Source of the DNA: Spizellomyces punctatus DAOM BR117
Lineage: Eukaryota > Chytridiomycota > Chytridiomycetes > Spizellomycetales > Spizellomycetaceae
Direction: 5' to 3'
Length of the DNA stretch: 64,000 bases
NCBI RefSeq assembly: GCF_000182565.1
Contig: NW_015971550.1
Span: 482,579 to 546,578 of the forward strand
This document shows, one piece after another, positions 25,601-38,334 of the stretch. Under the pieces are notes generated by a model. It was not told the origin of the DNA, did not search any database, and was given only the letters and a program-made list of their open reading frames with translations. A program made the translations under genes and the position numbers. Position 1 is the first letter of the stretch. Each line of letters opens with the position of its first letter.

Positions 25601-26290
25601 GCAACTTTTAGGCGTGTTGATTTTTGCTTTCGTGTTATCCAATGACTTACAGTCGCAACTTAGGCTGTGCATCCACCGGACCTTGATGATTTCATCGGAA
25701 CCAAGCCTAGCACGACATCAGATACCACACCGATATCCGCAAGTGCTAATACCAGCGTATTTACTTTCCTGACCTTCCCGGACGCACCTTACATGCTGAC
25801 TGCTGGCACTGACCGGAAAGTGCGTCTATGGTCCTTTACCGATATTGAAGCGTCGTATGTCGTAACTGGGCTGGAGCCGGATGACGCTCCCCCGCGATAC
25901 AGGTTCGTTGACGGACGATAACTCGTTATGGATACTTGCCGTCCAAGATCTAAAATTCCTCTTGTCAATTTCAGCTCACACCAATTCGGAGATATTCAGT
26001 TTCACTTTGAATATACGCCAACACACCACTTTACGCCAACAACTTCCTCCGTTGTCTCTGGAAGCGCAAGCACGTCCGCCTCACGTTCTGTGTCGTCTCC
26101 GAGACTTTTACGGACCGCCAGTAGCTCTCAACAGGCACGCACCACAAATACGGGCTCTGGTGTTGGAATGGTAGCAAGCCCAACGTTAGTCCGCCATCGA
26201 GACGCAATTGTGGATGCGGCCAGAACGGTTCTACCGTTTCCCATGCTCATAACGGCGGGTAGGGATGGTGTGGTGAAGGTTTGGAAATAG
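19610..26290 (+). CDS. VPS15: VPS15 (PIK3R4) pseudokinase-HEAT-WD40 subunit of class III PI3K
   Basis: Vps15 anchors and regulates the Vps34 lipid kinase in autophagy and endosomal sorting. About 29 small exons run from 19610 to 26290. The N-terminus [12 protein letters not shown] is a myristoylation signal (Gly2). The kinase-like domain has [41 protein letters not shown], and [19 protein letters not shown], so DFG is replaced by DFS as in other Vps15. HEAT repeats follow, with [22 protein letters not shown] and [14 protein letters not shown] serine-rich linker (exon 23690-24290) separates them from the WD40 part: [36 protein letters not shown], and a final [11 protein letters not shown] before TAG. 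Phases agree at nearly all junctions. Two joins are unresolved: around 21230-21404, and at 23194-23240, where no canonical acceptor preserves the frame. Confidence 0.95.
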
Positions 26291-26535
26291 AATGTGTATA
26301 TATACTGGCATGCACTGAAGCCATGTGGAGCATGTATTTTGTAGCTAGCTATGTAGAGTCTACCTCTTAAAATGGTCTTGATAATCCTAAGCCTATCAAC
26401 AGTGCAGTTGGGTAACATTGATGCAATGTGGCAGCACTTGCGATCCAGCCGATACAGTCCGCAGCGCCTGCCTCACCACTCGCAAGATATTAATTGCGGC
26501 ATCTGGCGGTAGCTGCGATCAAACTCTCCGGCATT

Positions 26536-28070
26536 CTAGATATTGTCCCATCCATCATCCACTCTATCGTATCCCAACATTTTTTCTACATGTTCCGCTA
26601 TTGCCAAGGAGGAGGTTAACCCTGGAGACTCTATACCGAGCAAGTTAATGAACCCAGGGTGTTCCTTCGATGATTCAATGACAAAGTCATGGAAAGGGTC
26701 ACCAGGTCCCGAAAGTTTTGGTCTTGTTTACGCGGAACAGTACCAAGGATTAGAGCGCTAATAGATATCACAATAGCCATCACTCGTTACCTCACCTTAT
26801 TCCCGCATAATCGACCCGTAAATCCTCTTTCTTCACTCTTCTTAAATATTTACTAACCGCTTCGGCAAACTGCTGGCTCATGGCTTCATCCTCCTGTACA
26901 CCAACATCCTCTTTTGAATTCACGTAAAAAGCATTGGGACCGAATTTGACTCTGCCAGCAAGGTCAACAGTGGAATGTACACCCAGCCCCTGAAGGTTTT
27001 TCTCAGGAGTGGGATATATTAAACGCTTTACTGGCGGACAGCGTCCGGCGAACGTGTAGTAAACGCCTTTGCATGGGTAAATGCGATATGGCGATGTTGG
27101 TGCGATCATGGCGGCTACAGCATCTGCGTAAAGTCCAGCACTGTTGATGACGTTGCGTGCGTGGATGATCGTGGGGGGTGTGTCAGAGGTACGGATGCGA
27201 TACCCCGAAGAAGTGGCGGATATCGAAATGACAGAAGTATGATAGACAACATCAGCGCCACGAGACTGGATCTTGGCCTGGATGCAATGGAACTCAGATC
27301 AGAGCGGTGTGGGAAAAAGGAGATCTTTGTAGCAGTTATATTGACCTCTAGGCATTCCATCAGAGCATGTGAATCTATTATTCCTGTAGTAGGACTGACT
27401 AGGACTTCCTTTGCAATGACGTTCGGCTCTTGGTGTGCTGCCTCCTTCATTGACAGAAAATGCATTGGAACACCGAGTTTCTCTGCGCGGTCTTTCATAT
27501 TTTTCAGATACAAGAACTGATCTGGTTCGGATCCAATGACCCATTTCCCTATTCGTGCATGGCGAATAGAGTGTTGGGAGCAAAAAGAATAGAGCAAACG
27601 GTTTCCGCGGGTGCAAAGCCGGGTCTTCAGCGAGTCGACAGGATAGTAAATGCCAGCTACGAATCCAGAAAATTAGTCTCATATTATAAGAGCTCCAGGC
27701 TAAACGTACTTACCATGTATAACCTCAGAGTTGCGGGAGGATGTTTCCATTCCAAATGACGCATGTCGTTCGAGCACAAGAGTTGTCGTTTTGGGCTGCC
27801 GGCTCAGTCTTTCGGCAATGGCCAAGCCTGTAATTTGAGATATCAGGACAAGGAGACAAAACGTAAGGGGGAAGCGAGGCCGATAAGTTGCCCACCTACC
27901 ACTCCTGCCCCAATTATGACATTGTCGAAGCAAAGTTCAGGTTCGCTGATGCCGGATGTGGTAGTTGAGAATGCTGATTTTCTGGAGACTGAAAATGCTT
28001 CAGCTATCGTCGCAATTGCAAGCGTTCGGTAGGGTAAAACCCTAGCAAATGTAGTAGGTGATGGCAGCAT
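26536..28070 (-). CDS. L2HGDH: L-2-hydroxyglutarate dehydrogenase, mitochondrial FAD enzyme
   Basis: The enzyme oxidises L-2-hydroxyglutarate, a by-product of malate dehydrogenase, to 2-oxoglutarate. Five exons (28070-27896, 27827-27714, 27656-27346, 27277-26796, 26722-26536) sum to 423 codons, giving 422 aa, close to the family length. The N-terminus ([17 protein letters not shown] and the following Arg/Ser/Ala-rich stretch) looks like a mitochondrial targeting peptide. The FAD-binding Rossmann motif is [15 protein letters not shown], followed by the family signature [17 protein letters not shown] and KLCTRG-type [11 protein letters not shown]. Later blocks are [39 protein letters not shown] and [14 protein letters not shown], ending with [17 protein letters not shown]. 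It shares a 129-bp divergent promoter with PIG-U. Confidence 0.93.
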
Positions 28071-28199
28071 CTGTAATGTTTTCAGTCAAAAACAAACGGA
28101 ACTGAGCAAAGTTGGTTGATCTGGAGGTGTGAGTCACACGAGCAGGATGGGTAAGCACCTCGCACTTGTTTCCGTTTTCGAGTCTTTCGAGATCGCCAA

Positions 28200-30208
28200 A
28201 TGTCGAAACCATCGTCAACAAGCTTTGAGAAGGATTCTCCCGATATCAGTAATCATGAAGACGAGGACCCCGTTGTTCGCATTCCAGTTTGGACCGGGAT
28301 CGCACTCCGGTTGGCGCTGTTTTTCTACACGGATGCATCCTCGTTCTTCAAACATCGAGTGGAAACAAGTACACCGGTGACGAGCTGGAAAAGATGTATA
28401 TACACTACCAAGATATGTTATGCTTGAACCTTTTGGACTCAATGCTGTACTGTAGTTCAGGAAGGCCTGCACTTGTTCCAGCACGGACTGCCACCTTATG
28501 ATGGCGGCGTTTACCACCAAGTGCGCGACATGCTATTGCTTCCCAAGACACGCCTCGGTTTTGATTATATCTTGTTTACATAGGCACCTTTGCTCCTAGC
28601 CGTTTTCAACTTCCTTCCTCCAATTTTGATTCCATTCCTTTTCGTGGCACTAGACTATTGGATAGCGCGCGGCTTGGTGGAAATTGCAAGCTACAAGCGG
28701 AAGACTCTACAGGAAGAAGTGTGGCCCGAGCCTACATTGAAGCCTACATTACTAGCGCCACCGCCTTTGGAGGAAGAGAGCGATGAAGAAGAAACGGAAA
28801 CCCCCAATCAGGAAACGGCCGGGTTGAACAGGGATGCTCACACAGAGCAGATAAAAGAAGCACCTAAAGGAGATACGTTGATACCACCTTGGCTGGTTGA
28901 TGATCCTGCTACTCTCCTGCCGAAGAAGAGGCCAAAAGCAACCAAGAAGACTCCATCCCAACCGCAAGATGTTACTCGACCAGTGGATGCGTTACTCCAA
29001 GCAGAAGACATTGGATCGATCTACCTTCTAAATCCATTCAGCGTAATGACGTGCCTTGCTCAAAGCACCTTATTGTTTACAATTTTAGCAGTCATCCATG
29101 GGCTCCGCTTTGCAATTAGAGGTAACGCTGCACCACCGAACCTTTTATTCTTGCTAGTCGCCGCAAGATTTCATCTAATGTACTTTATCCACTGGCAACC
29201 CAGGGAACAGGAGTCTTTCCATGCTGTGCATAGCAATAGCAGCGTACCTTAGTCTTTATCCGGCAATGATGATCGCACCTGCGGTCCTCATCTTAGCTCG
29301 CAATAGCCATGTCGGGGTAAGAAACGCGATCTGATTCGAAAGCACCTCGGAGTTGCTCAAACTGCCGGTCTAGATTTCCAAGGAAATGCGGACAAGCTTG
29401 CCTCTCTTTATCGGTTACGCTGTTGCACTCCTCGGATTGTCGTACCTACTCATAGGATCATGGCAGTTTTTGGAATCCACCTACGGAGTCATGTAAGTTG
29501 CTTGGCAAATATCGTTCTTCAATCTAGATTCTTAATCGTATGGTATTCATCAAGCTTGTTCGTTCCTGACTTGACGCCAAATATTGGATTGTTCTGGTAC
29601 TTCTTCATTGAGATGTTTGATCAGTTCCGAACATTCTTCCTTTGCGTATTCCAAATATTGGTCTTTATCTTCGTCGTTCCAGTTTCGATGGTGTTCAAGT
29701 ATGTGCGCTGCGACTATTTTTGCGAAAGAAAATCGCGATCTAATCGTGCGTGATACTTCATCCCTGCTCCCTGCTGCATTTAGAAACCATCCGCTTTTCG
29801 TAGCCTTCCTGCTTACAGCCATCATGGCTATTTTTAAGTCGTACCCTTCACTAGGTGATACCGCTTTATATCTCACCTTCTTATCGATGAACCGGGAGTT
29901 GTTTAAATGTAAGCATCCGACGTCAATCGTTCGCATGGTCCATATTTTGACGATTCTCTTTAGACATGCGCCACTCCTTCCTTGTCTTTAGCGCACTGTT
30001 CTTCGCCTCCGTTTTGGGCCCGCTATTCTATTATCTGTGGCTTTATGCTGGAAGTGGCAACGCAAACTTCTTTTACGCCATTACGCTGGTGTTTGCTTTG
30101 GCACAAGTGATATTGATAACAGACACTGGATTCGCTATGGCAAGAAGGGAATGGGACAGACTAAATCCGGATCTTAGAACGAAGAGAGTAGAACTGATAC
30201 ATCGATAA
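28200..30208 (+). CDS. PIGU: GPI transamidase subunit PIG-U (Gab1/Cdc91)
   Basis: PIG-U is the multispanning ER subunit of the GPI transamidase, which attaches GPI anchors to proteins; yeast calls it Gab1. Eight exons (28200-28395, 28456-28520, 28584-29121, 29204-29316, 29374-29492, 29555-29698, 29784-29908, 29964-30208) sum to 515 codons with consistent phases. Family blocks are RVETSTPVTSWKR, GLPPYDGGVYHQAPLLL, YLLNPFSVMTCLAQST, AAYLSLYPAMMIAPA, LTPNIGLFWYFFIEMFDQFR, and the GSGNANFFYAITL block near the end, all embedded in about ten hydrophobic segments. A charged E/P/K-rich loop of ~90 residues (about 28710-28990) sits after the second membrane segment and is longer than usual. The divergent neighbour is L2HGDH. 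Confidence 0.94.
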
Positions 30209-30412
30209 TGAGGAGCATCTAAGTTAGACTATCAGTCGCGAGCAATGCCTTGGCAAGACGCTCTTCAATGGAAATTTTAAGCATACGCCGAATCGTGCCA
30301 GGCCACCCTCATAGATGCCTAAATATTGATCCACACAGCAGCAAGTAAAGCATATTTGTTTATTAGACACCATCGCATCCGTCTCTATATTACAGCCCTC
30401 GCCTCCGTCGAT

Positions 30413-30831
30413 TTAGTGGTGGTGCATATTTGCGGTCGCATAGTTTGTGCCGTACTTCTTATCGAGCTCTTCGAGATATGCAATGTTCTTTGGCTCCTCC
30501 CAAGAGTGTTTGTGAAGCTGAAATGCAATGCAACGGTTAGAGAAGTGCCAACAGGGATCCAAACACGGGTGCTCGTATTCCTGCAGCTGATAACGCCACG
30601 CTTGCTATAGCTTTCGTGTTATACAGCGGGCATGTTCGTTGTCGCTCCAGCAACCCATGACCTCGCGCAAACTCAACTTTTACTTACAAAGTGGTGAGGT
30701 CCATCGTGGTACATTCGGTAGTAAACAAAGAACCATACGGGAGCCATCATGAGCTTCGTAGCCCATACTCCGCGTACACGAGGGGCCGTAAACCCGAGAC
30801 CGGGTGGTTTTGGGTGATGGTGTCCTGCCAT
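30413..30831 (-). CDS. Small complex I accessory subunit, NDUFB2-like
   Basis: Two exons (30831-30688 and 30517-30413) join in phase 0 to 82 residues; the gene is too short to show as an ORF in its own frame. It begins MAGHHHPKPPG, has one membrane segment (GVWATKLMMAPVWFFVYYR) and then YHDGPHHFLHKHSWEEP, ending in NMHHH. Plant and animal NDUFB2 (AGGG) subunits share the same plan: a His/Gly-rich start, a helix with MWFWxxYR, then a DGP-GWRHPWE-like block. A role in the mitochondrial complex I membrane arm is inferred. It lies divergent from the MAP kinase gene with a 346-bp gap, and its 3' end faces the PIG-U stop 204 bp away. Confidence 0.7.
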
Positions 30832-31177
30832 TTTCTAATGTCGTTGATGAGGAATGAGGACGATTGCAAGCAAAAATCCCCAAACTCGACTTTCCGTTCT
30901 CCGCGTATCTGGGCCACACGTGACAGTGGCACAGTCGTTCCAGGGCATCGGTAAGCGTCAAGTCGGCGAACGCAAACACGCCCCAATCCTGTCTCGCCTG
31001 TAGCCCAAACGCCCATCGGAGCCTTTCATCTTCACGCTTTCACTGCCATTTCGCATATTTCATCCGTCGACAGTCTTCGCTACGTGTAGCGTTGCGGGAG
31101 TCGTGTTTGAACTCTTGGAATCCTAGCGTAGCACACCTCCGTTTCCACGAACACCAAGGATTGGCAAGTTTCACAAA

Positions 31178-33092
<1,915 letters not shown>

Positions 33093-33278
33093 CGTGGATG
33101 ACTCTTGTAGTTTTCCTTCAACTGAATCGCCTTGTGCCTATGAGCCGATATGCCGAAATGTTAGCCCGAGGCGAATAGAGGGGTGTCTGTTTTGCTGATA
33201 TGTTGTCCACGTTTGTGGCGGACAAAGATCACTAGTTGGGTCTAAATACACACAGTGCAGATGATGCTGTTTCTACAG

Positions 33279-34335
33279 TCATGCGCTGATCTTTGCCTTT
33301 ACGACATGCAAAATGGTCCTAAAGTCTTCCCACGGAATATAATCCACTGACTCTCTGATGCACCACTTTTCCAAATCCTTCCCTTTCTTGGCAAAAACGA
33401 TGTCCGCTTCTCTTGCTGCAGATATATCCGATACTCCGTCACCCGCGAATACAATCAAGGGCGGGTTTGACGTGTATTGCTCTTTGGCGGCTTTAATGGC
33501 CAAGCTCTTGTCGTGTCCGTGAGAGCTATGGGCAGCGACACGGACAGTAAATAGGAGTTGATGTCAGCTATGGTTCATATAACCGAATTACCTCTCATCA
33601 CGATACACGATTTCCCACTTGGAGGTGTCTCCTGTCCGACTAATAATAACATCGTTCGCCAGGATTTCCATAAGATCGTTGTTTTCCGCATATCCTTGAA
33701 GGAACATCTTTACTAATGGGCTCAGACCGCTGGATTTGTTATCGACCAGACGGGGTGAGATTAAATGTATGATGGCGGTTTAGTTTGACTCTACATGGTG
33801 CTTGCCTGCTGAGAACCACCAATGGAATCCTTTGTATATTACAAAAGTGGTGAAACTCTTCAAATCCTAAATCAATCTTGACATCTGTTTGTTTGATTTC
33901 GATAAGCCATGTGGATACACACTGGATTTTCTGTGCCCACCTTTCAAGAGTCTAAGGGCCTCCTCCCAGTTCAGGTCGACACTGTTTGTTGGTGTTATTC
34001 AAGTGACCTTGTCATGCTCAGAGGACTATAGCACACCTATTCCACATTTCAGCTACGGCACTTCGGAATGAAAGTGTTCCGTCTAGGATCTGGACATCTG
34101 CACATGGACGTTAAATGTTATAGCTGGGAATAACAAGATAAGGAGGCCAACCTAATGCTCTTCGATTCTCATAGCCCATACAATGGTCAATCAACAGCGT
34201 TCCCGTGTCTTGTGTGGTGATGGTGCTATTGCGAGTCAGGCCTTGTGTGAACCAGTAAGGTACTTTGACTTACCCATCAAAGTCTGAGAAAACCAAAACC
34301 TTGGGAGGATGCTGCGGTAGCTTAAGTTGCACCAT
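33279..34335 (-). CDS. HAD-superfamily phosphatase (PSPase-like subfamily)
   Basis: Seven exons (34335-34274, 34225-34152, 34097-34037, 33981-33941, 33884-33806, 33729-33592, 33525-33279) sum to 234 codons, giving 233 aa. HAD motif I is VFSDFDGTITTQDT (nucleophile Asp and general acid Asp), motif II is VLSSGLS, a lysine lies in HGHDKSLAIK, and motif III/IV is FAGDGVSDISAA. The helical cap between motifs I and II and the overall length fit the phosphoserine-phosphatase-like group that includes MtnX-type and PHOSPHO-type enzymes acting on small phosphomonoesters. The substrate cannot be told from sequence. The intron at 33730-33805 uses a GC donor (CAG|GCAAGC), required to restore VVLSSGLS. It is divergent from SRPRB. 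Confidence 0.85.
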
Positions 34336-34710
34336 CTTGTGAGATTGCTGACCAGGTTAGATAAAAGATTCCGTCTATAAAAGTGTGGATTGAGAAGGTT
34401 GGGGCAATGCGCTTGGCAAAAGAGCTTTTCAACGCGCTGCTCTCGTCTCAAGAACGCAAATGGCTGCCCAGGTCAAAATTGGGGCTCTACAGAAATGTCC
34501 TTTCTCGCAACCTACTAGACGTTTATCAGACCAAGAAGAGTGTCATGTTGCTTCGTTGGCTCAAAACGTCTTTCAAACATTTTGCCAGCGAGCGATCTCT
34601 TCACTTGGCCGTGTCCCAGAAAGGCTAAATAGCGTAAAGTGCAAAGTCGTGGCCCTTCAACTCGGCGTCGTTTCTTCCTCATTCCCAGCATCTCCATTCG
34701 CTGTTACAAA
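34336..34710. promoter_or_regulatory. Divergent promoter region, HAD phosphatase / SRPRB
   Basis: The 375 bp between the two divergent start codons must hold both promoters. Two overlapping ORFs on the plus strand (34383-34628, 34460-34816) cross it but show no family features and overlap SRPRB exon 1 out of frame. Confidence 0.4.
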
Positions 34711-35782
34711 ATGTCACAAGACAGCGTTATTGCTGCTCTTTCCAAAAGCTTGCCACCATGGCTTTTACTCAAGGCAACCGACCCTCTGTCCGTGGTTTAT
34801 TTGGCAGCCTTGGTGATCGTCTTGTTGTTGAGTATGTACCCGGCGCATGGAATACCTTTGAGTTGCTTCACTTAACACGCACCTTCAAACGTAAAAAGGT
34901 ACATTTATCGTCTTTTCAAAGACGAGAGGACATAAACGGGACACATTCCTGCTGGCAGGTCTGTCGGATGCTGGAAAGACAGTCCTCTACGTGAAGGTTG
35001 GTGCGTCTGCGATAGCTGCCTTCGTGATATATAGCTTGCACCGCCGTAACAGATGCCTCTTTCGTTTACAGCTTCGAAATGGGCAGATGGTTGATACGCA
35101 TACCTCTATGACGGAAAATGAGGGACGATTTGTACCAATATCTCAAAAGGTGAGCACTAGATTTGTGGCGAACGATGAAGCATTACTCATCATATTCTGT
35201 GTATCTATATAATAGCACGGCAAAAGCCAACAGCGTCCCGTCCATGTCGTCGATCTACCGGGCCATGAGAAGTTGCGATTTAAATACACTGAATACCTCC
35301 CTGTCACGGCGGGCATCGTTTTCGTCGTTGACAGCACCACAATACCGCGACAGCTTCGCTCCGCAGCGGAATACTTGTACGATATTTTAGCAAATCGCTA
35401 CACTCAGAGGAATGAAATTCCGATTCTCGTACTGTGCAATAAGAACGATATGCTGCTAGCGTTGAAGGAAGATAAGATTCAAACAATGCTGGAAGGAGAA
35501 ATGTAAGTAAACACCCAAGCATTCTCTGCAAGCTGGAGGCTTGTCTCTGATGACCCTTGTATATTTTCAAGTGACAACCTCCGCAAGACGAGGTCTGCCG
35601 AGGTGCAAAGTCAGGATGAAGAAAAGGATGACGAATTTATAGGGAACGAGGGTGAACCTTTCAAGTTTGAGCATCTACCAAATGCTATATCCTTTATTTC
35701 ATGTAGCTTGATTCGTGATGATAAGATTGGAGAGAATGGGCTTGATGCTGTAAATGCATTCATAACAGAGCTGACCCGATGA
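34711..35782 (+). CDS. SRPRB: Signal recognition particle receptor, beta subunit
   Basis: SR-beta is an ER-membrane GTPase that anchors SR-alpha during co-translational targeting. Five exons (34711-34831, 34899-34996, 35072-35149, 35216-35502, 35572-35782) sum to 265 codons. After a short lumenal part comes the membrane anchor (PLSVVYLAALVIVLLLSTFIV), then the P-loop FLLAGLSDAGKTVLYVK, switch I-region DTHTSMTENEG, the G3 motif VVDLPGHEKLRFKYTEYL, the VFVVDS strand and the G4 motif LCNKNDM. The tail includes FISCSL, the G5 region. DLPGHE instead of DTAGQ is normal for SR-beta. Membrane anchor continuity depends on the acceptor after 34898, which preserves frame. Confidence 0.94.
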
Positions 35783-36047
35783 AGAAACAAGTGCATTGGA
35801 GAAGGTAGCCCCATTCGATTGACGCTTTGTGAATTCTGTTGTCCTCACATTGATATCAATGCTACTGGGAGTGCCACGCACCGATGCAGAATGTGGGCAG
35901 GAGAGTTGCTGTTCCAGAGTGGGTGGGCCCGCACGCAGCCGTCAACAATTATAATACGTGCCAATAAAACTTGTCTATATTTTTCTCTCCCCGCAAGACA
36001 TACGCTTTTTCTAAATTATACGGTTTCGACTCGGACGCCTGCTTCAT

Positions 36048-36448
36048 TTACAAGATTGTACAACCACCGCCCTTTGGCTTCCTCGTGAAGGGGTTCTCTT
36101 CGGGCTTCAGATTTGATGTAAGCGGTTCGGAGGTTGATGTTACAAACGTCACCAGTCTATGAAGATGAAGCGGTCGAACAATTCAGTCAACCGTTCATCT
36201 AAATCGCCGAGAGGAAACATTCTCGAGGAGATACTCACGCTTTGCTTGCTTCCGAAACTTTCACTCGCGGCAATTCCTCATCTTGCCTGAGACGTTCATT
36301 CAATGCTGTGGTTACATTGTGACAGTTTTAGCCATACTGTCAAGGGCAAGCACAAAACGGTTGTGGCTTGCAGCAGGTTTATCTGCGCTTGCCCTATAAC
36401 ACGCTCTACACACTCACCAATCAGTTTCTGTAATTTGAGCTCCGACAT
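36048..36448 (-). CDS. Heterotrimeric G-protein gamma subunit
   Basis: Three exons (36448-36418, 36305-36239, 36156-36048) sum to 69 codons, giving 68 aa, the size of animal G-gamma rather than the longer yeast Ste18. The sequence reads MSELKLQKLIALNERLRQ (coiled-coil helix that pairs with G-beta), PRVKVSEASKALVTFV (the NPF-side helix), then NPFTRKPKGGGCTIL. The NPF motif contacts G-beta, and CTIL is a CAAX box ending in Leu, which predicts geranylgeranylation. None of the exons forms an ORF long enough to be noticed alone. It would act with a G-beta and G-alpha encoded elsewhere. It is divergent from GPN3 and converges on SRPRB. Confidence 0.92.
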
Positions 36449-36900
36449 TTCGTTTCCGGCTCCCACAGATTAGTCGGCGTGGTATTGTGCAAATGTTGGT
36501 ATGTGATTCGCAAATCTATTGCAATATGGGGGGTATCGAAAGCGTGCTTATAGCTATCGTAGGTCTGATGGATACGATCACAAGAAAGCGATGCAAAACA
36601 CTAAAGCAAAAGGGCAAGGAGCGGAGTTGGGGTAAAGAAGCGCCTCTCTGGACCACACAATACGTGGACGAGCTTTCCAGCAACACGCGCATTAGGTCAG
36701 CTGCTTGGCGCAAATAATTTTAGTGACTTTTATTATTTGAGACTAGAGACTTGCAAGATCATTAGTTTTGACGAGGATTTTATTTGCTTTCTGGAAGCAG
36801 AAACATTGAGCAAGATGTAAGGAATCATCGGTTGGTTGGGGCATTATTTTTGTACGAGTGAGATTCAGTATTGGATCTAATGGTCAACTTTAGGGGGAAA
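36449..36900. promoter_or_regulatory. Divergent promoter region, G-gamma / GPN3
   Basis: This 452-bp gap separates two divergent start codons. No additional gene was recognised; the ORF at 36487-36717 has no family signal. Confidence 0.4.
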
Positions 36901-38033
36901 ATGTGTCAAATCGTCATGGGGCCAGCTGGAAGCGGAAAGGTATAATCTTGCATCTCATACCATTCAATTACTCCAAAAGTGATTGACAATGTCTGGGTGT
37001 GGCAGTCGACATATTGCTCAACAATAATGACTCATTGTGAGACGATAAAACGGACGGTACACCTTGTTAATCTCGATCCCGCCGCAGAGAGATTTACGTA
37101 TCAACCAACAATAGGTAACAGCTTTGGGCTAGACAGAATTCACATGTGGGACGCCAACAACTTGGATCTACACTGTGAATGAGACTAGCGACAAGACAGA
37201 CTCACTCGCAACTCCCTGCAGATATCCGAGATCTCATCACACTCGAAGACGTTCAGGAAGAACTTGGATACGGCCCGAATGGTGGACTCATATACTGCCT
37301 CGAATTCCTCACAAACAACCTGGACTTTTTAGAGGAAGAGCTTGGCGACCATGACGATGACTACCTCATTGTTGACTGTCCCGGTCAAATTGAGCTGTAC
37401 ACACATTTTCCAATCATGAAGACAATAGTGCAGGCCCTTCAACGACTGGATTATAGGGTCTGTGGAGTATATCTATTGGACTCGCAATTTGTGGAAGATC
37501 CTAGCAAATTTTTTGCTGGGGTCATGAGCGCCATGAGTGCCATGGTTCAATTGGAGATACCACATATCAATGTGATGACTAAAATGGACTTGATCGACAA
37601 GCGGCATAAAACCCAGGATATTGAACGGTCTGTTGCATAGATCTGTAGCATGAAGGAACTTGCCGTATGCACACTCAACCTGGCTGTTGCTTGTTCGCAG
37701 ATACCTCTACCCAGATCCAACCCTCCTCCTGGAAGACGTGAATCAAAACACCCGACCAAAGTTCCGTGATCTCAATGAAGCTCTCGTACGACTGGCAAGT
37801 GTCTCCACTCTTACCTTACTGTATGCACACAAATCACATCTGATTCTTTCCACACCTGACAGATTGACGAGTACAACATGGTAACATTCGTCCCACTCAA
37901 TATCAAGGACGAAGAGTCTGTTGAATTGGTTCTATCACATGTGGATAACGCCATACAGTACGGGGAGGACGCAGAACCAAAAGAGCCAAAGGATATGGAT
38001 TTTGAAGACTGGGAAGGACAGAGCGAAGACTAG
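36901..38033 (+). CDS. GPN3: GPN-loop GTPase 3
   Basis: GPN GTPases are needed for assembly and nuclear import of RNA polymerase II. Five exons (36901-36939, 37006-37114, 37222-37627, 37701-37794, 37863-38033) sum to 273 codons, giving 272 aa, the family length. The P-loop [15 protein letters not shown] is split after exon 1, [15 protein letters not shown] carries the Asp of motif G2, GYGPNGGL is the GPN loop, and [19 protein letters not shown] is motif G3. INVMTKMDL is G4. The tail ends in the acidic [10 protein letters not shown] usual for GPN3. The fourth intron (37795-37862) appears to use a GC donor (CTG|GCAAGT), because using the nearby GT would shift the frame and lose the conserved [12 protein letters not shown]. 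Confidence 0.94.
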
Positions 38034-38334
38034 GAAACAACCGCACATCCATTTCATGTTGCCCAGCTCGTAGAGTTGTATATAGCATTCTTGTAGATAG
38101 GTTAATGATGATCATTAAGCATTACATAGTTGAACGGATATTCGCTGCCTGACATGTACTTGAAACAAAAAAATCACAACTTGGGAGTTTGGGACACGAC
38201 CGGAACCCGACTGGCACTTAACACACACAGTTTTAAAAAAATTAGCAAATGGCCAATTCTTTTTTTTGTCCCCTTCTATCTTTTCGACTGACAGCATCTA
38301 TCTCTCAAATGCTCCCAACATCCCTACTCACTAC

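Noticed and set aside
34383-34816. Two overlapping plus-strand ORFs of 81 and 118 codons
   Set aside because: They cross the HAD/SRPRB divergent promoter and overlap SRPRB exon 1 out of frame; no recognisable domain.
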